A stretch of 64,000 nt of DNA from Spartobacteria bacterium (GCA_003167555.1 PMSN01000012.1:62001-126000), one strand, 5' to 3'; shown: positions 26,895 through 36,013, numbered from the stretch's first letter. Translations and numbers: made by a program. Notes: generated from the letters alone by a model not told the origin.

Positions 26895-27317
26895 TTAGGC
26901 CGCACTCTTTCGATATCGATCCCATTCGTCCGGGACCCGGAGCAATTTGCCCTCCGGCATCTGAATGATCGCGAGCATCTGGCGGCACTCGGCGATGAGC
27001 GTTTCGTCGGAAGGGCGCACGATCCGGAACGCGCACCAGAACCGGACGCGCTCCAGGCGGTCGAGCCGGCCTTCCACCACGAGCCGATCACCCAGCTTCG
27101 CCGCGCGCCGGTAATCGATCTCGGTCCGAACTACGACCGGATATTTCTGCGTCTCGGCCATCTGCGCGAGGCCGAGCCCGAGTTCTTCGGCGAGCAGGGT
27201 GCGCGCGACTTCGACGAAGCGGAGATAGGCGATGTTATGGACGACGGCCGCGCAGTCGGTATCGAAAAACATCACCTGCAACTCGGTGCGAATGTGCGGT
27301 GCGTTTTCGTTCAGCAT
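26895..27317 (-). CDS. Acyl-CoA thioesterase, YbgC/4-hydroxybenzoyl-CoA thioesterase family
   Basis: Hotdog-fold protein of 140 residues. The signature MFFDTDCAAVVHNIAYLRFV has the catalytic Asp and the following aromatic/helix pattern of YbgC-like thioesterases; VVVRTEIDYRRAAKLGDRL forms the next strands. It is 12 bp ahead of the ArnT-like gene, same strand. Substrate length cannot be predicted; phospholipid-associated acyl-CoA or acyl-ACP is likely by analogy with YbgC. Confidence 0.87.
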   Translation of the reverse strand: MLNENAPHIRTELQVMFFDTDCAAVVHNIAYLRFVEVARTLLAEELGLGLAQMAETQKYPVVVRTEIDYRRAAKLGDRLVVEGRLDRLERVRFWCAFRIVRPSDETLIAECRQMLAIIQMPEGKLLRVPDEWDRYRKSAA

Positions 27318-27365
27318 GCCAGACCATCATTTCGCAAGCGTTCGGTAAAGCAACGGAATTGTCTT

Positions 27366-27450
27366 TGGTAGGGCGGGACTTTTGGTAGGGCGAGACTCTG
27401 TCGAGCCGTGGACGTATTTCGTGTGGCTCGACAGAGTCTCGCCCTACCAA
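27366..27450. repeat. Inverted repeat, family D copy 2
   Basis: TTGGTAGGGCGAGACTCTGT CGAGCC and its near-perfect complement GGCTCGACAGAGTCTCGCC CTACCAA surround an 18-bp centre, with an extra TGGTAGGGCGGGACT fragment at the left. It occupies the gap between the LPS fusion gene stop (27452) and the thioesterase start. Confidence 0.85.
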
Positions 27451-27451
27451 C

Positions 27452-29401
27452 TCAGTTTTCCGACTGCGTGCGATTGTCCCTCGCAAGATAGCTCTCCCAT
27501 TTTTTCAGCATCGACAAAACGCCGCCCGTCACTTCCTCCACCGTCACTGCTTTCATGCAGCGGAAATCGATCGGGCACTCTCGCAAAAAACACGGACTGC
27601 ACTCGACCTGATGACGGATGATGTGATGACCAGTGCCGAGCGGGCCGGTAAGCCGCGGCTCAGTCGAACCGAAAACCGCGACAACCGGGACGCCGATAAC
27701 AGTGGCGAGATGCATTGTGCCGGTGTCGTTCGTCAGGAGCAGCGCGCACTCGCTCAGCTCGGCGATGAGCTGGTCGAGCGTCGTTTTCCCGATCCGGTTG
27801 GTGCAATTCGCGCCGACGGCCGCTTCGATCGTCGCGCCGATTTCCGAATCGCTGGACGTGCCAAAGAGAATCCACTGAACGGCCTGCTGGTTTGAAACGG
27901 CGGCGGCAACTTCGGCGAAACGTTCCGGCAGCCAACGTTTCGCAGGACCATATTCGGCCCCAGGACAAAGTCCGATCTTGGCGCTGGCGCCGTTCGCTTT
28001 TGCGCGCGGCAAAAACATTCTGACCGGCGAAGGCTCCGATGGTGCTCCCAGCTCCCGCGCGATTTGCAGAAAACGCAGAACCTGATGTTCGACCGGACCT
28101 TTCCTCGGCCGCTCGGAAATTGTTTGGTTTAGGAGCAAGGAACGATGATGCCCGGGATACCCGATTCGCCGCGGCACGCCGGCGAGCCAAATTTCCAAAG
28201 CCGCACGCAAGGAATTTGGGAAAAGGATCGCGACATCAAAGATTTTCCGGTTTCGAATCAATCTGACCGCAGCAAAGAGCGAACGTCTCGTTAGGCCAAT
28301 GACCTCGTCGACTTCGGGCACGAGCTTCCAGACCGTGGCGATTTTTTCCGGCGCGAGGATCGTGAGGTGAGCGTCGGGGCGGCCGGCCTTGATCGCGCGG
28401 ACAGCCGGCATGCTGATAATGCTGTCACCCAGCCAGTTTGAGGCGCGAATCAGAATTCGAAACGGTTTGAGCTGGGTCGCTGGCGTTTCCGGGGGCACGT
28501 AAACGCCGCGCTTGTAATGAGTGAGAAGAAAATTCGGCTTCGGAGTTTTCCAGCGGTTGTGCACCCAAAGCCAATCCTCGGGTGCCCGGCGAATTTGTTG
28601 CTCGATCTGCTCATTCGCTTTCGCGGTGATCGAGTTCACGGAGTCGCCGGACAAATCGAGGCGCGGAGTAAAAATCATCCGCCAGCGGCCCGGCCCCTCC
28701 GTGTGGACCGCCGCCGCCATGACGACCGCACCGGTTCGTTTCGCGAGCAATCCAGGGAGCGCCGAGGTCGAGGCCAGCCTGTCGAAAAAAGGCGTCCAAA
28801 GTCCATGATCGCCCGCGTGTTGGTCCGCAAAAATCCCCAGAAGCCCCCCGGAACGAAGCAACTCGATCGGCTTATGAAAGCCTTTGCTTCGATCGAAGAG
28901 CTCCGAGCCAGTGCGGGCCCGTCTTCGGTTGACGTCCCGGTCGATATAACGGTTCCTCAGGCTCTGGTAAGGCGAGCCGATCCGCGCGTAAGGCGCGTAA
29001 AGTGGCACGAGCTGGGCCGCCAGTTCCCAGGGGCCGATGTGGCTCAGAAGGAGAACCACGGGCCGGCCGCCGCGGAGCTCTTGATGGACTGCGTCGAGAT
29101 TTTCCGTTTCGACATAGCGCGCCAGTTTTTCCGGCGGCATCGAGACCATCTTGAGGCCGCAAATCAGATTGGCGCTTAGCCATTGAAAATTCCGGCGGCT
29201 GATCCGGCGCAACTCTCGCGGCGACTTCTCATCGGCGAAGGCGATCTCGAGATTGCGCCGCGCCAGCCGGCGATACTGAGGAAGGAGCAACCAGGCGAGG
29301 AAGCCCATGAAATTCCCGATGGCAAACAAAACGCGCACCGGAAGCGCGCTCGCGATTGCGGTGCCCGCGCGGTAGAGAAGGTAGATGCTGAAATCGAGCA
29401 T
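27452..29401 (-). CDS. Fused lipid A acyltransferase (LpxL/HtrB-like) and ADP-heptose:LPS heptosyltransferase (WaaF-like)
   Basis: The single 649-residue frame holds two enzymes normally encoded apart. Residues ~1-305: LpxL/LpxM-type acyltransferase with LLLSHIGPWELAA (the HxxxxE catalytic motif), GGLLGIFADQHAGDHG and WLWVHNRWK; an N-terminal hydrophobic segment anchors it to the inner membrane. Residues ~314-640: GT9 heptosyltransferase starting FRILIRASNWLGDSIISMPA, with GLCPGAEYGPAKRWLPERF, NDTGTMHLA and FGSTEPRLTGP, and a CSPCFLRECPIDFRC cysteine cluster. Both halves look complete. It should add a secondary acyl chain to lipid A and a heptose to the inner core. No frameshift or stop separates the halves. 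Confidence 0.9.
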   Translation of the reverse strand: MLDFSIYLLYRAGTAIASALPVRVLFAIGNFMGFLAWLLLPQYRRLARRNLEIAFADEKSPRELRRISRRNFQWLSANLICGLKMVSMPPEKLARYVETENLDAVHQELRGGRPVVLLLSHIGPWELAAQLVPLYAPYARIGSPYQSLRNRYIDRDVNRRRARTGSELFDRSKGFHKPIELLRSGGLLGIFADQHAGDHGLWTPFFDRLASTSALPGLLAKRTGAVVMAAAVHTEGPGRWRMIFTPRLDLSGDSVNSITAKANEQIEQQIRRAPEDWLWVHNRWKTPKPNFLLTHYKRGVYVPPETPATQLKPFRILIRASNWLGDSIISMPAVRAIKAGRPDAHLTILAPEKIATVWKLVPEVDEVIGLTRRSLFAAVRLIRNRKIFDVAILFPNSLRAALEIWLAGVPRRIGYPGHHRSLLLNQTISERPRKGPVEHQVLRFLQIARELGAPSEPSPVRMFLPRAKANGASAKIGLCPGAEYGPAKRWLPERFAEVAAAVSNQQAVQWILFGTSSDSEIGATIEAAVGANCTNRIGKTTLDQLIAELSECALLLTNDTGTMHLATVIGVPVVAVFGSTEPRLTGPLGTGHHIIRHQVECSPCFLRECPIDFRCMKAVTVEEVTGGVLSMLKKWESYLARDNRTQSEN

Positions 29402-29424
29402 GCGGAAGGAGCGGGGCGAGGCGG

Positions 29425-31902
29425 ATGAATTCGCGCCGAAGCGTAAATTTGCCTGCGCCCCGCTTCAATCAATATAATGTCCCTGTGTTGCCGTCCTCTC
29501 CGCATTCCGTCCGGGCCGATTTCGCGCAGTTCATCGCGCGCAAGTTTGCGCCGGGCCATTTTCTCGTCATCGGGCCCGAGCGTGAGGAATTGGAGCGGCA
29601 GTTCGAAGAGGCAGGGCTGAGAGCGACGGTTTGCGCCGCGGCGGAGCTGGCCACGAGAGTTCCGCAAAACGGCAGCGCTCCGCCGGCCGATTTCGCCATC
29701 TGGTTTTATCCGGCGGACAAGAGCCACGATAAGCAAATGGCGGAAGAGATTGCGTCGCGCGCGGGAGATGTCCTGCTTGTCTCCGGCGCCGGCGCCGAGA
29801 TCGCCAAGCGCCGTCCGCATTTGGTGGAATGCTTTCGGCCTTTGGGTTTCCAACCGGATTACGAATGCGATCTGGGCGATTTCGAGCCGGCCGCTCTTCG
29901 GTTGGTGCGCCGCCCGAAAGAATCCGGCGACGTGCTCGTGCCGGCGGTCGAGTCTGCCTTTGCGCGATTGAACCGGCACGTGCGCGGGCTGGAGCGCACC
30001 TTGCGCACCCGCCTGTCCGAGCTGGACGCGGCGGACCGCCACATCGCGAAGCTCGAGGAAAAACTTCTCACGCTCAAAGAAGCGAAGCGGCAACTGAAGC
30101 AGTTGAAGCAGGAAAAACAGGCGCTGCGCAAATCGCCCGAGCGCAAGATCGGGCAGGTTTTTCTCGCGCCTTACCGTTTGCCGCAAAAACTCGTGCGCGA
30201 GATCCGCAAGCGATATCCCAAGCCGGGAAAATCGCAGCGCGCGTCGATTCCCACGAGCGAATACCAGAAATGGTTCGAGGCGCACCGAATGAGGAGCGGT
30301 GAGGCGGCGGCGTCGCGCGAAACATCGCGCGCGTTCGCTTACCAGCCCTGCATCAGCATCATCACGCCGGTCTTCAACACGCCGGTGCGCTGGCTCACCG
30401 AATGCGTCGAGTCGGTTCTGGCCCAGGCCTACGAGAAATGGGAGCTGATCCTGATCGATGACGATTCCACCGAACCGGAGCTGCTCCAGCTGTTGCCCGA
30501 GCTGGCGGCACGCGACTCGCGCATCATCCTGGGGAAAGTGGAACACCGCGGTGGAATCTCCGCCGCCTCAAATCGCGGCCTCGCTCTTGCGGCAGGCGAT
30601 TGGGTCGGTTTTCTCGATCACGATGATCTGCTCGAACCGGATGCGCTTTTTCAAAATGTGAAATGGCTCCAGGAACATCGCGACGCGGACCTGATCTATT
30701 CCGACGAAGACAAGCTCACCGAGGAAGGTCTCGACTCGCCCATCTTCAAACCGGATTGGTCGCCGGATTATTTTCTCTCCTGCAATTATCTGTGCCACTT
30801 CACCATCATCCGACGCGGGCTGGTAAACGGGGTCGGCGGTTTCCGGTCGCAGTTCGATGGCGCGCAGGACTACGACCTTCTGCTGCGGGTGATCGAACGC
30901 GGAAAGCGGATCGATCACATCCCGCGCATCCTTTATCATTGGCGCCGCAGCCTCACCTCCACCGCCGATAACATCCGCCGCAAGCCGGGTTCGCTCGAGA
31001 CCGGGCGCCTCGCGCTCGAATCACACTTGGAACGCACCGGCCAGCCCGGCCACATCAGCGTCGACTGGCGCACGCACGCCTATTGGATCAAGCGCGAGCT
31101 GACCGAGGCGAAGAAAATCTCCATTATTATTCCGGTGCGCGATCGCGTGGATCTGCTGGCGCGCTGTCTCGACAGTCTGACGGCGAAAACCAGTTACGCG
31201 CCCTATGAGATCGTCGTGGTCGATAACGACAGCACGTCGGAGGAGGCGCGCGAATATTTTTCCACGTTGAAGCATCGGATCTTGCGCTACAGCGGACCGT
31301 TTAATTTTTCGGCGATCAATAATTTTGCCGTCGAGGAAACCGACGGTCCTTGGCTCCTCTTTTTGAACAACGACATCGAGATGATCGAGAGCGATTGGCT
31401 CACGACGATGGCCGAGCACGTGCAGCGCGAGGAGGTCGGCGCGGTCGGTCCGCGGCTCCTTTATCCCGACGACACCGTGCAGCACGCCGGGATCGTGGTG
31501 GGCGTGGGCGGGATCGCGGAACACGCCTTTCGCGGTTTTCCAGCGGAGGCGCCCGGCGTTTGCCGGCAGTTGCAGGTAACGCGCAACTACAGCTCGGTCA
31601 CCGGCGCGTGTCTGCTGACGCGGCGCGACGTATTCGACGAAGTGGGCGGGTTTGATGAGGAACGGTTGCCGGTCACATTCAGCGATGTCGATCTTTGTCT
31701 AAAAATGCGGCGGGCCGGTTATCTCATCGTTTACACTCCGTTCGCGAAATTGTATCACCATGAATCCGGCACGCGCCGCCGCACCGTGGAACCGCTCGAG
31801 ACCGGGGTGATGCGGGAACGCTGGCCCGAAATTCTGGCGGTCGATCCCTATTATAATCCAAATCTTTCTCGCGACCGGGCCGATTTCTCGTTAGGCAACT
31901 GA
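29425..31902 (+). CDS. Two-domain GT2 family glycosyltransferase
   Basis: The 825-residue cytosolic protein has an N-terminal Rossmann-like region (~1-180), a predicted coiled coil (ELDAADRHIAKLEEKLLTLK, about 190-245) and two GT-A glycosyltransferase domains. Domain 1 begins CISIITPVFNTPVRWLTECV (~residue 307) with DDDS and FLDHDDLLEP metal-binding acids. Domain 2 begins ISIIIPVRDRVDLLARCLDS (~562) with FLNNDIEM and a FSDVDLCLKMRRAGY C-terminal motif. Such tandem GT2 proteins build rhamnan or O-antigen-like chains. ATG 29425 is only 23 bp from the divergent LPS fusion start; GTG 29485 is an alternative start. Confidence 0.88.
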   Translation: MNSRRSVNLPAPRFNQYNVPVLPSSPHSVRADFAQFIARKFAPGHFLVIGPEREELERQFEEAGLRATVCAAAELATRVPQNGSAPPADFAIWFYPADKSHDKQMAEEIASRAGDVLLVSGAGAEIAKRRPHLVECFRPLGFQPDYECDLGDFEPAALRLVRRPKESGDVLVPAVESAFARLNRHVRGLERTLRTRLSELDAADRHIAKLEEKLLTLKEAKRQLKQLKQEKQALRKSPERKIGQVFLAPYRLPQKLVREIRKRYPKPGKSQRASIPTSEYQKWFEAHRMRSGEAAASRETSRAFAYQPCISIITPVFNTPVRWLTECVESVLAQAYEKWELILIDDDSTEPELLQLLPELAARDSRIILGKVEHRGGISAASNRGLALAAGDWVGFLDHDDLLEPDALFQNVKWLQEHRDADLIYSDEDKLTEEGLDSPIFKPDWSPDYFLSCNYLCHFTIIRRGLVNGVGGFRSQFDGAQDYDLLLRVIERGKRIDHIPRILYHWRRSLTSTADNIRRKPGSLETGRLALESHLERTGQPGHISVDWRTHAYWIKRELTEAKKISIIIPVRDRVDLLARCLDSLTAKTSYAPYEIVVVDNDSTSEEAREYFSTLKHRILRYSGPFNFSAINNFAVEETDGPWLLFLNNDIEMIESDWLTTMAEHVQREEVGAVGPRLLYPDDTVQHAGIVVGVGGIAEHAFRGFPAEAPGVCRQLQVTRNYSSVTGACLLTRRDVFDEVGGFDEERLPVTFSDVDLCLKMRRAGYLIVYTPFAKLYHHESGTRRRTVEPLETGVMRERWPEILAVDPYYNPNLSRDRADFSLGN
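29449..29478 (+). promoter_or_regulatory. Possible sigma70-type promoter inside or before the GT2 gene start
   Basis: TTGCCT (29449-29454), an 18-bp spacer and a perfect TATAAT (29473-29478). It lies 24-53 bp inside the longest GT2 reading frame. If used, translation must start later, e.g. at the in-frame GTG 29485 with almost no leader. Confidence 0.3.
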
Positions 31903-31911
31903 CTTCCGAAT

Positions 31912-32658
31912 ATGAGCACTCCCGATAAAAAACTGTGGCAGGGCCTGACGGCGGAAACGCGGGCGGCGCTCGCGATGCGCGATTACAGCGCGCAATCGTT
32001 TGCGCAGCAGTTGGCCGGCACGGGCGTTGAAGCAGGCAAGCTTGCGTCGGCGGATCGCTCCAAGGCAGAAGTGCGCGATGCCTGGATTCCAGGGGTGGAG
32101 ATTTTTCCGCGCACGATCCACCCGCAGCGGCATCGCGGCGTCTTCGGCGAATTTGTCCGGCGCGATGAGGGCGTGTTGGCGCGGCTCGGTTTCTGGCCTG
32201 CCCAATGGGCCAACGCGCGCATGTTCGCGCAGACCGCCAAGGGCTTTCACGTGCACCCGCCCAGCATTCCCGATGGAACCGCGGCGGCCGATTGGATGCG
32301 CCGATGTTTTGTCGATGAGCCGGAGAACTATTCGCTCCGCCGATACGCGGACGAGCAATGGGACGTCATGTTCTTCGTCCAAGGCGTGGCCGAAATGATT
32401 TTGCGCGACGGCCGCGAAGGGTTGCCCGCGCGCACGATGCGCCTCTTCGTCGATGGAGACAATCACCGCAGCGCGAACAACGCCGGCATCGTCGTGCCGC
32501 CGGGAGTGGCGCACGCGATTCGGGTCGAGGGCTCGGAAGACGTCATCATGGTTTACGGCACGAGCACATCTTTCAAACCGGAGTTTGAAGGCCGGATCGC
32601 GAGCGAAGCGGAGACGGCCGCATTGCCGGAATCGTGGCAGAGGTTTCTCGACCTGTAG
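31912..32658 (+). CDS. RmlC-like cupin protein, possible sugar epimerase
   Basis: A 248-residue protein 9 bp after the GT2 gene. The region from IFPRTIHPQRHRGVFGEFVR, through FHVHPPSIPDG, WDVMFFVQGVAEMILRDGR and NAGIVVPPGVAHAIRVEGSE, to MVYGTSTSF has the spacing of dTDP-4-keto-rhamnose 3,5-epimerase-type cupins. Proximity to the GT2 gene suggests it alters a nucleotide sugar for the same polymer. The usual RmlC catalytic His-Asp dyad is not obvious, so the epimerase role is tentative. Confidence 0.6.
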   Translation: MSTPDKKLWQGLTAETRAALAMRDYSAQSFAQQLAGTGVEAGKLASADRSKAEVRDAWIPGVEIFPRTIHPQRHRGVFGEFVRRDEGVLARLGFWPAQWANARMFAQTAKGFHVHPPSIPDGTAAADWMRRCFVDEPENYSLRRYADEQWDVMFFVQGVAEMILRDGREGLPARTMRLFVDGDNHRSANNAGIVVPPGVAHAIRVEGSEDVIMVYGTSTSFKPEFEGRIASEAETAALPESWQRFLDL

Positions 32659-32761
32659 CGGCGGTCTATGACCGCCGCCGAATTCTTTTGTAGCGGCGGT
32701 CTCAGACCGCCGAATCTTGTTTTGCAATCCAGCCCATCGGCGGTCAGAGACCGCCGCTACA
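32655..32761. repeat. Multi-unit palindromic repeat, family F (TAGCGGCGGTCT type)
   Basis: Three GTAGCGGCGGTCT...AGACCGCCGCTAC units in tandem and inverted arrangement fill the gap between the cupin and methyltransferase genes. The first TGTAG includes the cupin's TAG stop codon, so the element abuts the gene exactly. Confidence 0.85.
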
Positions 32762-32765
32762 GGGG

Positions 32766-33467
32766 ATGAAGCGCCAATTCGATCCGGCCGCACCGGAACT
32801 AATGGACCGTCCGCAGCCGGTCACGCCGGAATTGGTGAGCGACCTGCGAAACCTGCGCCAGCTCAATCGTTATTTTGGTAGCTATGCGCTCATTGAACAT
32901 TTGTTGCGACGCTGGGTCCGTCCGTCCGAGCAACTGCGCGTGCTCGACCTCGCGACCGGTTCAGGTGACATCCCGCGGCTTGTGATCGATTATGCTAGGA
33001 AAGCGGGCGCGACGGCGACGGTGGATGCGATCGACCAGCAAGAGTCGACGCTGAAGATCGCGCGCGATTTGAGCGCGAATTATCCCGAGATCGTTTTCAA
33101 GACCGGCGATGTTCTTAATTTCGAGGACAGCGCGAAATACGACATCGTGCTTTGCTCACTCGCGCTCCACCATTTCGGCGACGATGCCGCGGTCCAGTTG
33201 CTCAGGCGATGCCGGGAATTGTCGCGCCGGTATGTGCTCGTTTCCGATCTGCGGCGCGGCCTCCTCGCCACGATCGGCGCGTATCTTCTCACCGCCTTTA
33301 TCTTTCGCGATTCCATGACGCGCACCGATGCGCGGCTCTCCGCCGCGCGCGCATTTTCCTTCCGCGAATTCCGCTCACTCGCCGAACGCGCCGGCTGGAA
33401 GAACTTTCGTCGTCGCAAATTTCATTTCGCGCGCCAGGCTATCTGGCTCGAGCCCGAAGGAACTTAG
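32766..33467 (+). CDS. Class I SAM-dependent methyltransferase
   Basis: A 233-residue Rossmann methyltransferase. Motif I VLDLATGSGDIPRLVIDYAR, an acidic DAIDQQEST (motif II), GDVLNFED and LALHHFGDDAAVQLLRRCRE (motif post-II) are visible, and the C-terminal region is helical. It resembles small-molecule/ubiquinone-type methyltransferases. The stop is 2 bp before panC, and panC overlaps nadB, so the three form a probable operon. The substrate is unknown. Confidence 0.82.
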   Translation: MKRQFDPAAPELMDRPQPVTPELVSDLRNLRQLNRYFGSYALIEHLLRRWVRPSEQLRVLDLATGSGDIPRLVIDYARKAGATATVDAIDQQESTLKIARDLSANYPEIVFKTGDVLNFEDSAKYDIVLCSLALHHFGDDAAVQLLRRCRELSRRYVLVSDLRRGLLATIGAYLLTAFIFRDSMTRTDARLSAARAFSFREFRSLAERAGWKNFRRRKFHFARQAIWLEPEGT

Positions 33468-33469
33468 AA

Positions 33470-34300
33470 ATGGAAATATTCCGCACTGTTTCCAGTGTGC
33501 CAGCCACGGCGAAGCGCAGAGTTCTTGTTCCGACAATGGGGGCGCTCCATCGGGGTCACGGTGAATTGATCCGGATCGCGCGCGAAGCTGCTGGTTCGGA
33601 TGGCGAAGTCGCGGTCAGCATTTTTGTGAACCCGCTGCAATTTGCGCCGGGCGGCGATTTCGAAAAATATCCGAGGCCGGAAACGGACGACGAGGAGTTT
33701 TGCAGAAGTGCGGACGTGGATTTGATTTTTCGGCCGAGCCCTGAGGAAATGTATGCGTCCGATTTTTCGGTTTCCGTCGAGGAGACTTCGTTGTCGAACA
33801 CGCTTTGTGGCAAGTCGCGGCCCGGGCATTTCCGCGGGGTCTGCACGGTGGTCGCGAAGTTGTTTCACATCCTGACGCCCGACGCAGCAGTGTTCGGGGA
33901 AAAAGATTTTCAACAGCTCGCCATCATTCGGCGCATGGTGCGCGACGTGAATTTCCCGATCGAGATTATCGGCGCTCCCACCGTGCGCGAGGCGGATGGG
34001 CTGGCGTGCAGTTCGCGGAATCAATATTTGAGTCAGACCGAGCGGCAGCAGGCGCCCGCGTTGCGCGCCGCGTTGCTGGAGGCGCAACGGTTGGCTGCGC
34101 AAGGGGAGCGGGCGGCGCCGATCATTCTGGATGCCGCGCGCAAAGTGATCGCGACCGCACCGCTGGCGCGCATCGATTATTTGGAACTGGTGAACGCGGA
34201 GACCTTGCAGCCGATTGAAAGCGTCCAGCCGAATTCGCTCGTCGCGCTTGCCGTTTTTTTTGGACAAACTCGACTGATCGATAACATCCGCCTGCCATGA
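33470..34300 (+). CDS. panC: Pantothenate synthetase
   Basis: ATP-dependent condensation of pantoate with beta-alanine. ATG 33470 gives 276 residues, the usual length; a longer frame upstream only shadows the methyltransferase gene. Motifs: PTMGALHRGHGELIR (HIGH-like ATP site), SIFVNPLQFAPGGDFEKYPR, GHFRGVCTVVAKLFHI, FGEKDFQQLAIIRRMVRDV and SSRNQYLS. It overlaps nadB by 4 bp (ATGA). Confidence 0.94.
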   Translation: MEIFRTVSSVPATAKRRVLVPTMGALHRGHGELIRIAREAAGSDGEVAVSIFVNPLQFAPGGDFEKYPRPETDDEEFCRSADVDLIFRPSPEEMYASDFSVSVEETSLSNTLCGKSRPGHFRGVCTVVAKLFHILTPDAAVFGEKDFQQLAIIRRMVRDVNFPIEIIGAPTVREADGLACSSRNQYLSQTERQQAPALRAALLEAQRLAAQGERAAPIILDAARKVIATAPLARIDYLELVNAETLQPIESVQPNSLVALAVFFGQTRLIDNIRLP

Positions 34301-35895
34301 AGGAATACGATTTCGTCGTCATCGGCAGCGGTATCGCGGGGCTCACCTTTGCGCTCAAGGCGGCGGAGCATGGGTCGGTCGCGGTGATCACAAAACGGAA
34401 GGGCGCCGATTCGAACACGGCCTGGGCGCAGGGAGGAATCGCGTGCGTGACGAGCGACGAAGATTCCTTCGAGCTTCACGTGAAAGACACTCTCGAAGCC
34501 GGCGCGGGGCTCTGCGACGAAGCGGCGGTGCGGACAATTATCATGGAAGGTCCGGAACGCGTCCGCGAGCTGGTGGAGGTCGGATTGCATTTCGACGATC
34601 GCGAAGTAGGGGGACATCGCGAACCGGACTTGGGGCGCGAGGGCGGGCATTCGAAGCGGCGCGTCTTGCATGTGCAGGATGTGACCGGGCTGGAGATCGA
34701 GAAGACGCTCCTGCGCGAACTCGAGAAATCGCCGGCAGTCGAGTTGATGGAGAATCACATGGCGGTCGATCTCATCACAGCCGGCAAACTCGGGTTCGCC
34801 ACGGAAGATCGCTGCCTCGGCGTCTACGTGCTCGATGAGCGCACGGACGAAGTGGAGACGATCCGCACCGACCGTCTCGTCCTGGCCACGGGCGGCTGCG
34901 GGAAAGTTTATCTCTATACCACCAATCCCGACATAGCGACGGGCGACGGCGTGGCGATGGCGTGGCGGGCCGGCGCTGTGATCGCAAACATGGAATTCAT
35001 CCAATTCCATCCCACGTGTCTATTTCATCCGAACGCGAAATCATTTCTCATCTCCGAAGCCGTGCGTGGGGAAGGCGGAATTTTACGCAACAGCCGCGGC
35101 GAAGATTTCATGGAGCGCTATCACCCGCAGCGCTCGCTCGCGCCGCGAGACATCGTCGCGCGCGCGATCGACGCGGAGATCAAACGCCTGGGCGCGCAAT
35201 GCGTCTATCTCGACATCACGCATCAGACGCCGGAGTTTTTGCAGGAGCGTTTTCCGCACATCTACGCGACCTGTCTGCGGTTTGGAATCGATATGGCAAA
35301 ACAGGCGATCCCGGTCGTCCCCGCCGCGCATTATCAATGTGGCGGCATCAAGACCGACGTGAACGGCGCGACGACGTTGCCCGGTCTTTATGCCATCGGC
35401 GAGGTCGCCTGCACCGGATTGCATGGAGCGAACCGGCTGGCGAGCAATTCCCTGCTCGAAGGATTGGTCATGGCGCATCGCGCCTGCGACGCCTCCGTGC
35501 GCGCACAGCCGACCTCGCACGCCGCGCGCGAGATCGCGCTGCCGGAATGGGAATCGGGCGACGTGCAGGACGTGGACGAACTGGTCGTGATCTATCACAA
35601 CTGGGGCGAAATCCGGCGGTTGATGTGGGATTACGTCGGCATCGTCCGAACGGATAAACGCCTGCAACGGGCCAGCGCGCGGCTGCGAAATCTCCAGCGG
35701 GAAATCCGCGAGTTTTACTGGAACTTTAAGATTTCCGTGGACCTGCTCGAGCTGCGCAATCTGGCGACGGTCGCCGCGTTGATCGTCGATTCGGCGCTGA
35801 GCCGGAAGGAAAGCCGCGGCCTCCATTTCACGCTCGATTATCCGGAGCTTTCCGACCGGCGTTTTAAGCGTGACACGGTGGTTAGCCGCACCTGA
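34297..35895 (+). CDS. nadB: L-aspartate oxidase
   Basis: FAD enzyme oxidising aspartate to iminoaspartate, the first step of de novo NAD synthesis. Its 532 residues match the family. FAD motif DFVVIGSGIAGLTFALKAAE, then NTAWAQGGIACV, REGGHSKRRVLHVQDVTGLE, the active-site region EFIQFHPTCLFHP and the conserved QCGGIKTDVNGATTLPGLYA then NSLLEGLVM. The C-terminal helical domain (RRLMWDYVGIVRTDKRLQRA) is complete. nadA and nadC are not in the window. Translational coupling to panC is likely. Confidence 0.95.
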   Translation: MKEYDFVVIGSGIAGLTFALKAAEHGSVAVITKRKGADSNTAWAQGGIACVTSDEDSFELHVKDTLEAGAGLCDEAAVRTIIMEGPERVRELVEVGLHFDDREVGGHREPDLGREGGHSKRRVLHVQDVTGLEIEKTLLRELEKSPAVELMENHMAVDLITAGKLGFATEDRCLGVYVLDERTDEVETIRTDRLVLATGGCGKVYLYTTNPDIATGDGVAMAWRAGAVIANMEFIQFHPTCLFHPNAKSFLISEAVRGEGGILRNSRGEDFMERYHPQRSLAPRDIVARAIDAEIKRLGAQCVYLDITHQTPEFLQERFPHIYATCLRFGIDMAKQAIPVVPAAHYQCGGIKTDVNGATTLPGLYAIGEVACTGLHGANRLASNSLLEGLVMAHRACDASVRAQPTSHAAREIALPEWESGDVQDVDELVVIYHNWGEIRRLMWDYVGIVRTDKRLQRASARLRNLQREIREFYWNFKISVDLLELRNLATVAALIVDSALSRKESRGLHFTLDYPELSDRRFKRDTVVSRT

Positions 35896-35948
35896 GACTG
35901 GCCTGCATAGTGCTAAGTAAGAGATGACCCCGGGAGCGCTGGCTGGTT

Positions 35949-35984
35949 CCACCATGGAAAACGGCTTGCCGAACGGTGGTTTTT
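35949..35984 (+). terminator. Putative Rho-independent terminator after nadB
   Basis: CCACC (35949-35953) pairs with GGTGG (35975-35979), with an inner CGGC/GCCG stem, followed by five T residues (35980-35984). It lies 54 bp past the nadB stop and before the next gene's preferred start at 36014. Confidence 0.45.
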
Positions 35985-36013
35985 CGGATAAAACAACTCC
36001 GCCCATTGGCTCA

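Noticed and set aside
28517-29179. 220-codon plus-strand frame opposite the LPS fusion gene
   Set aside because: Shadow of the fusion gene; no family features.
33152-33469. Long N-terminal extension of panC
   Set aside because: It is the methyltransferase gene read in another frame; PanC family sequence begins at 33470.
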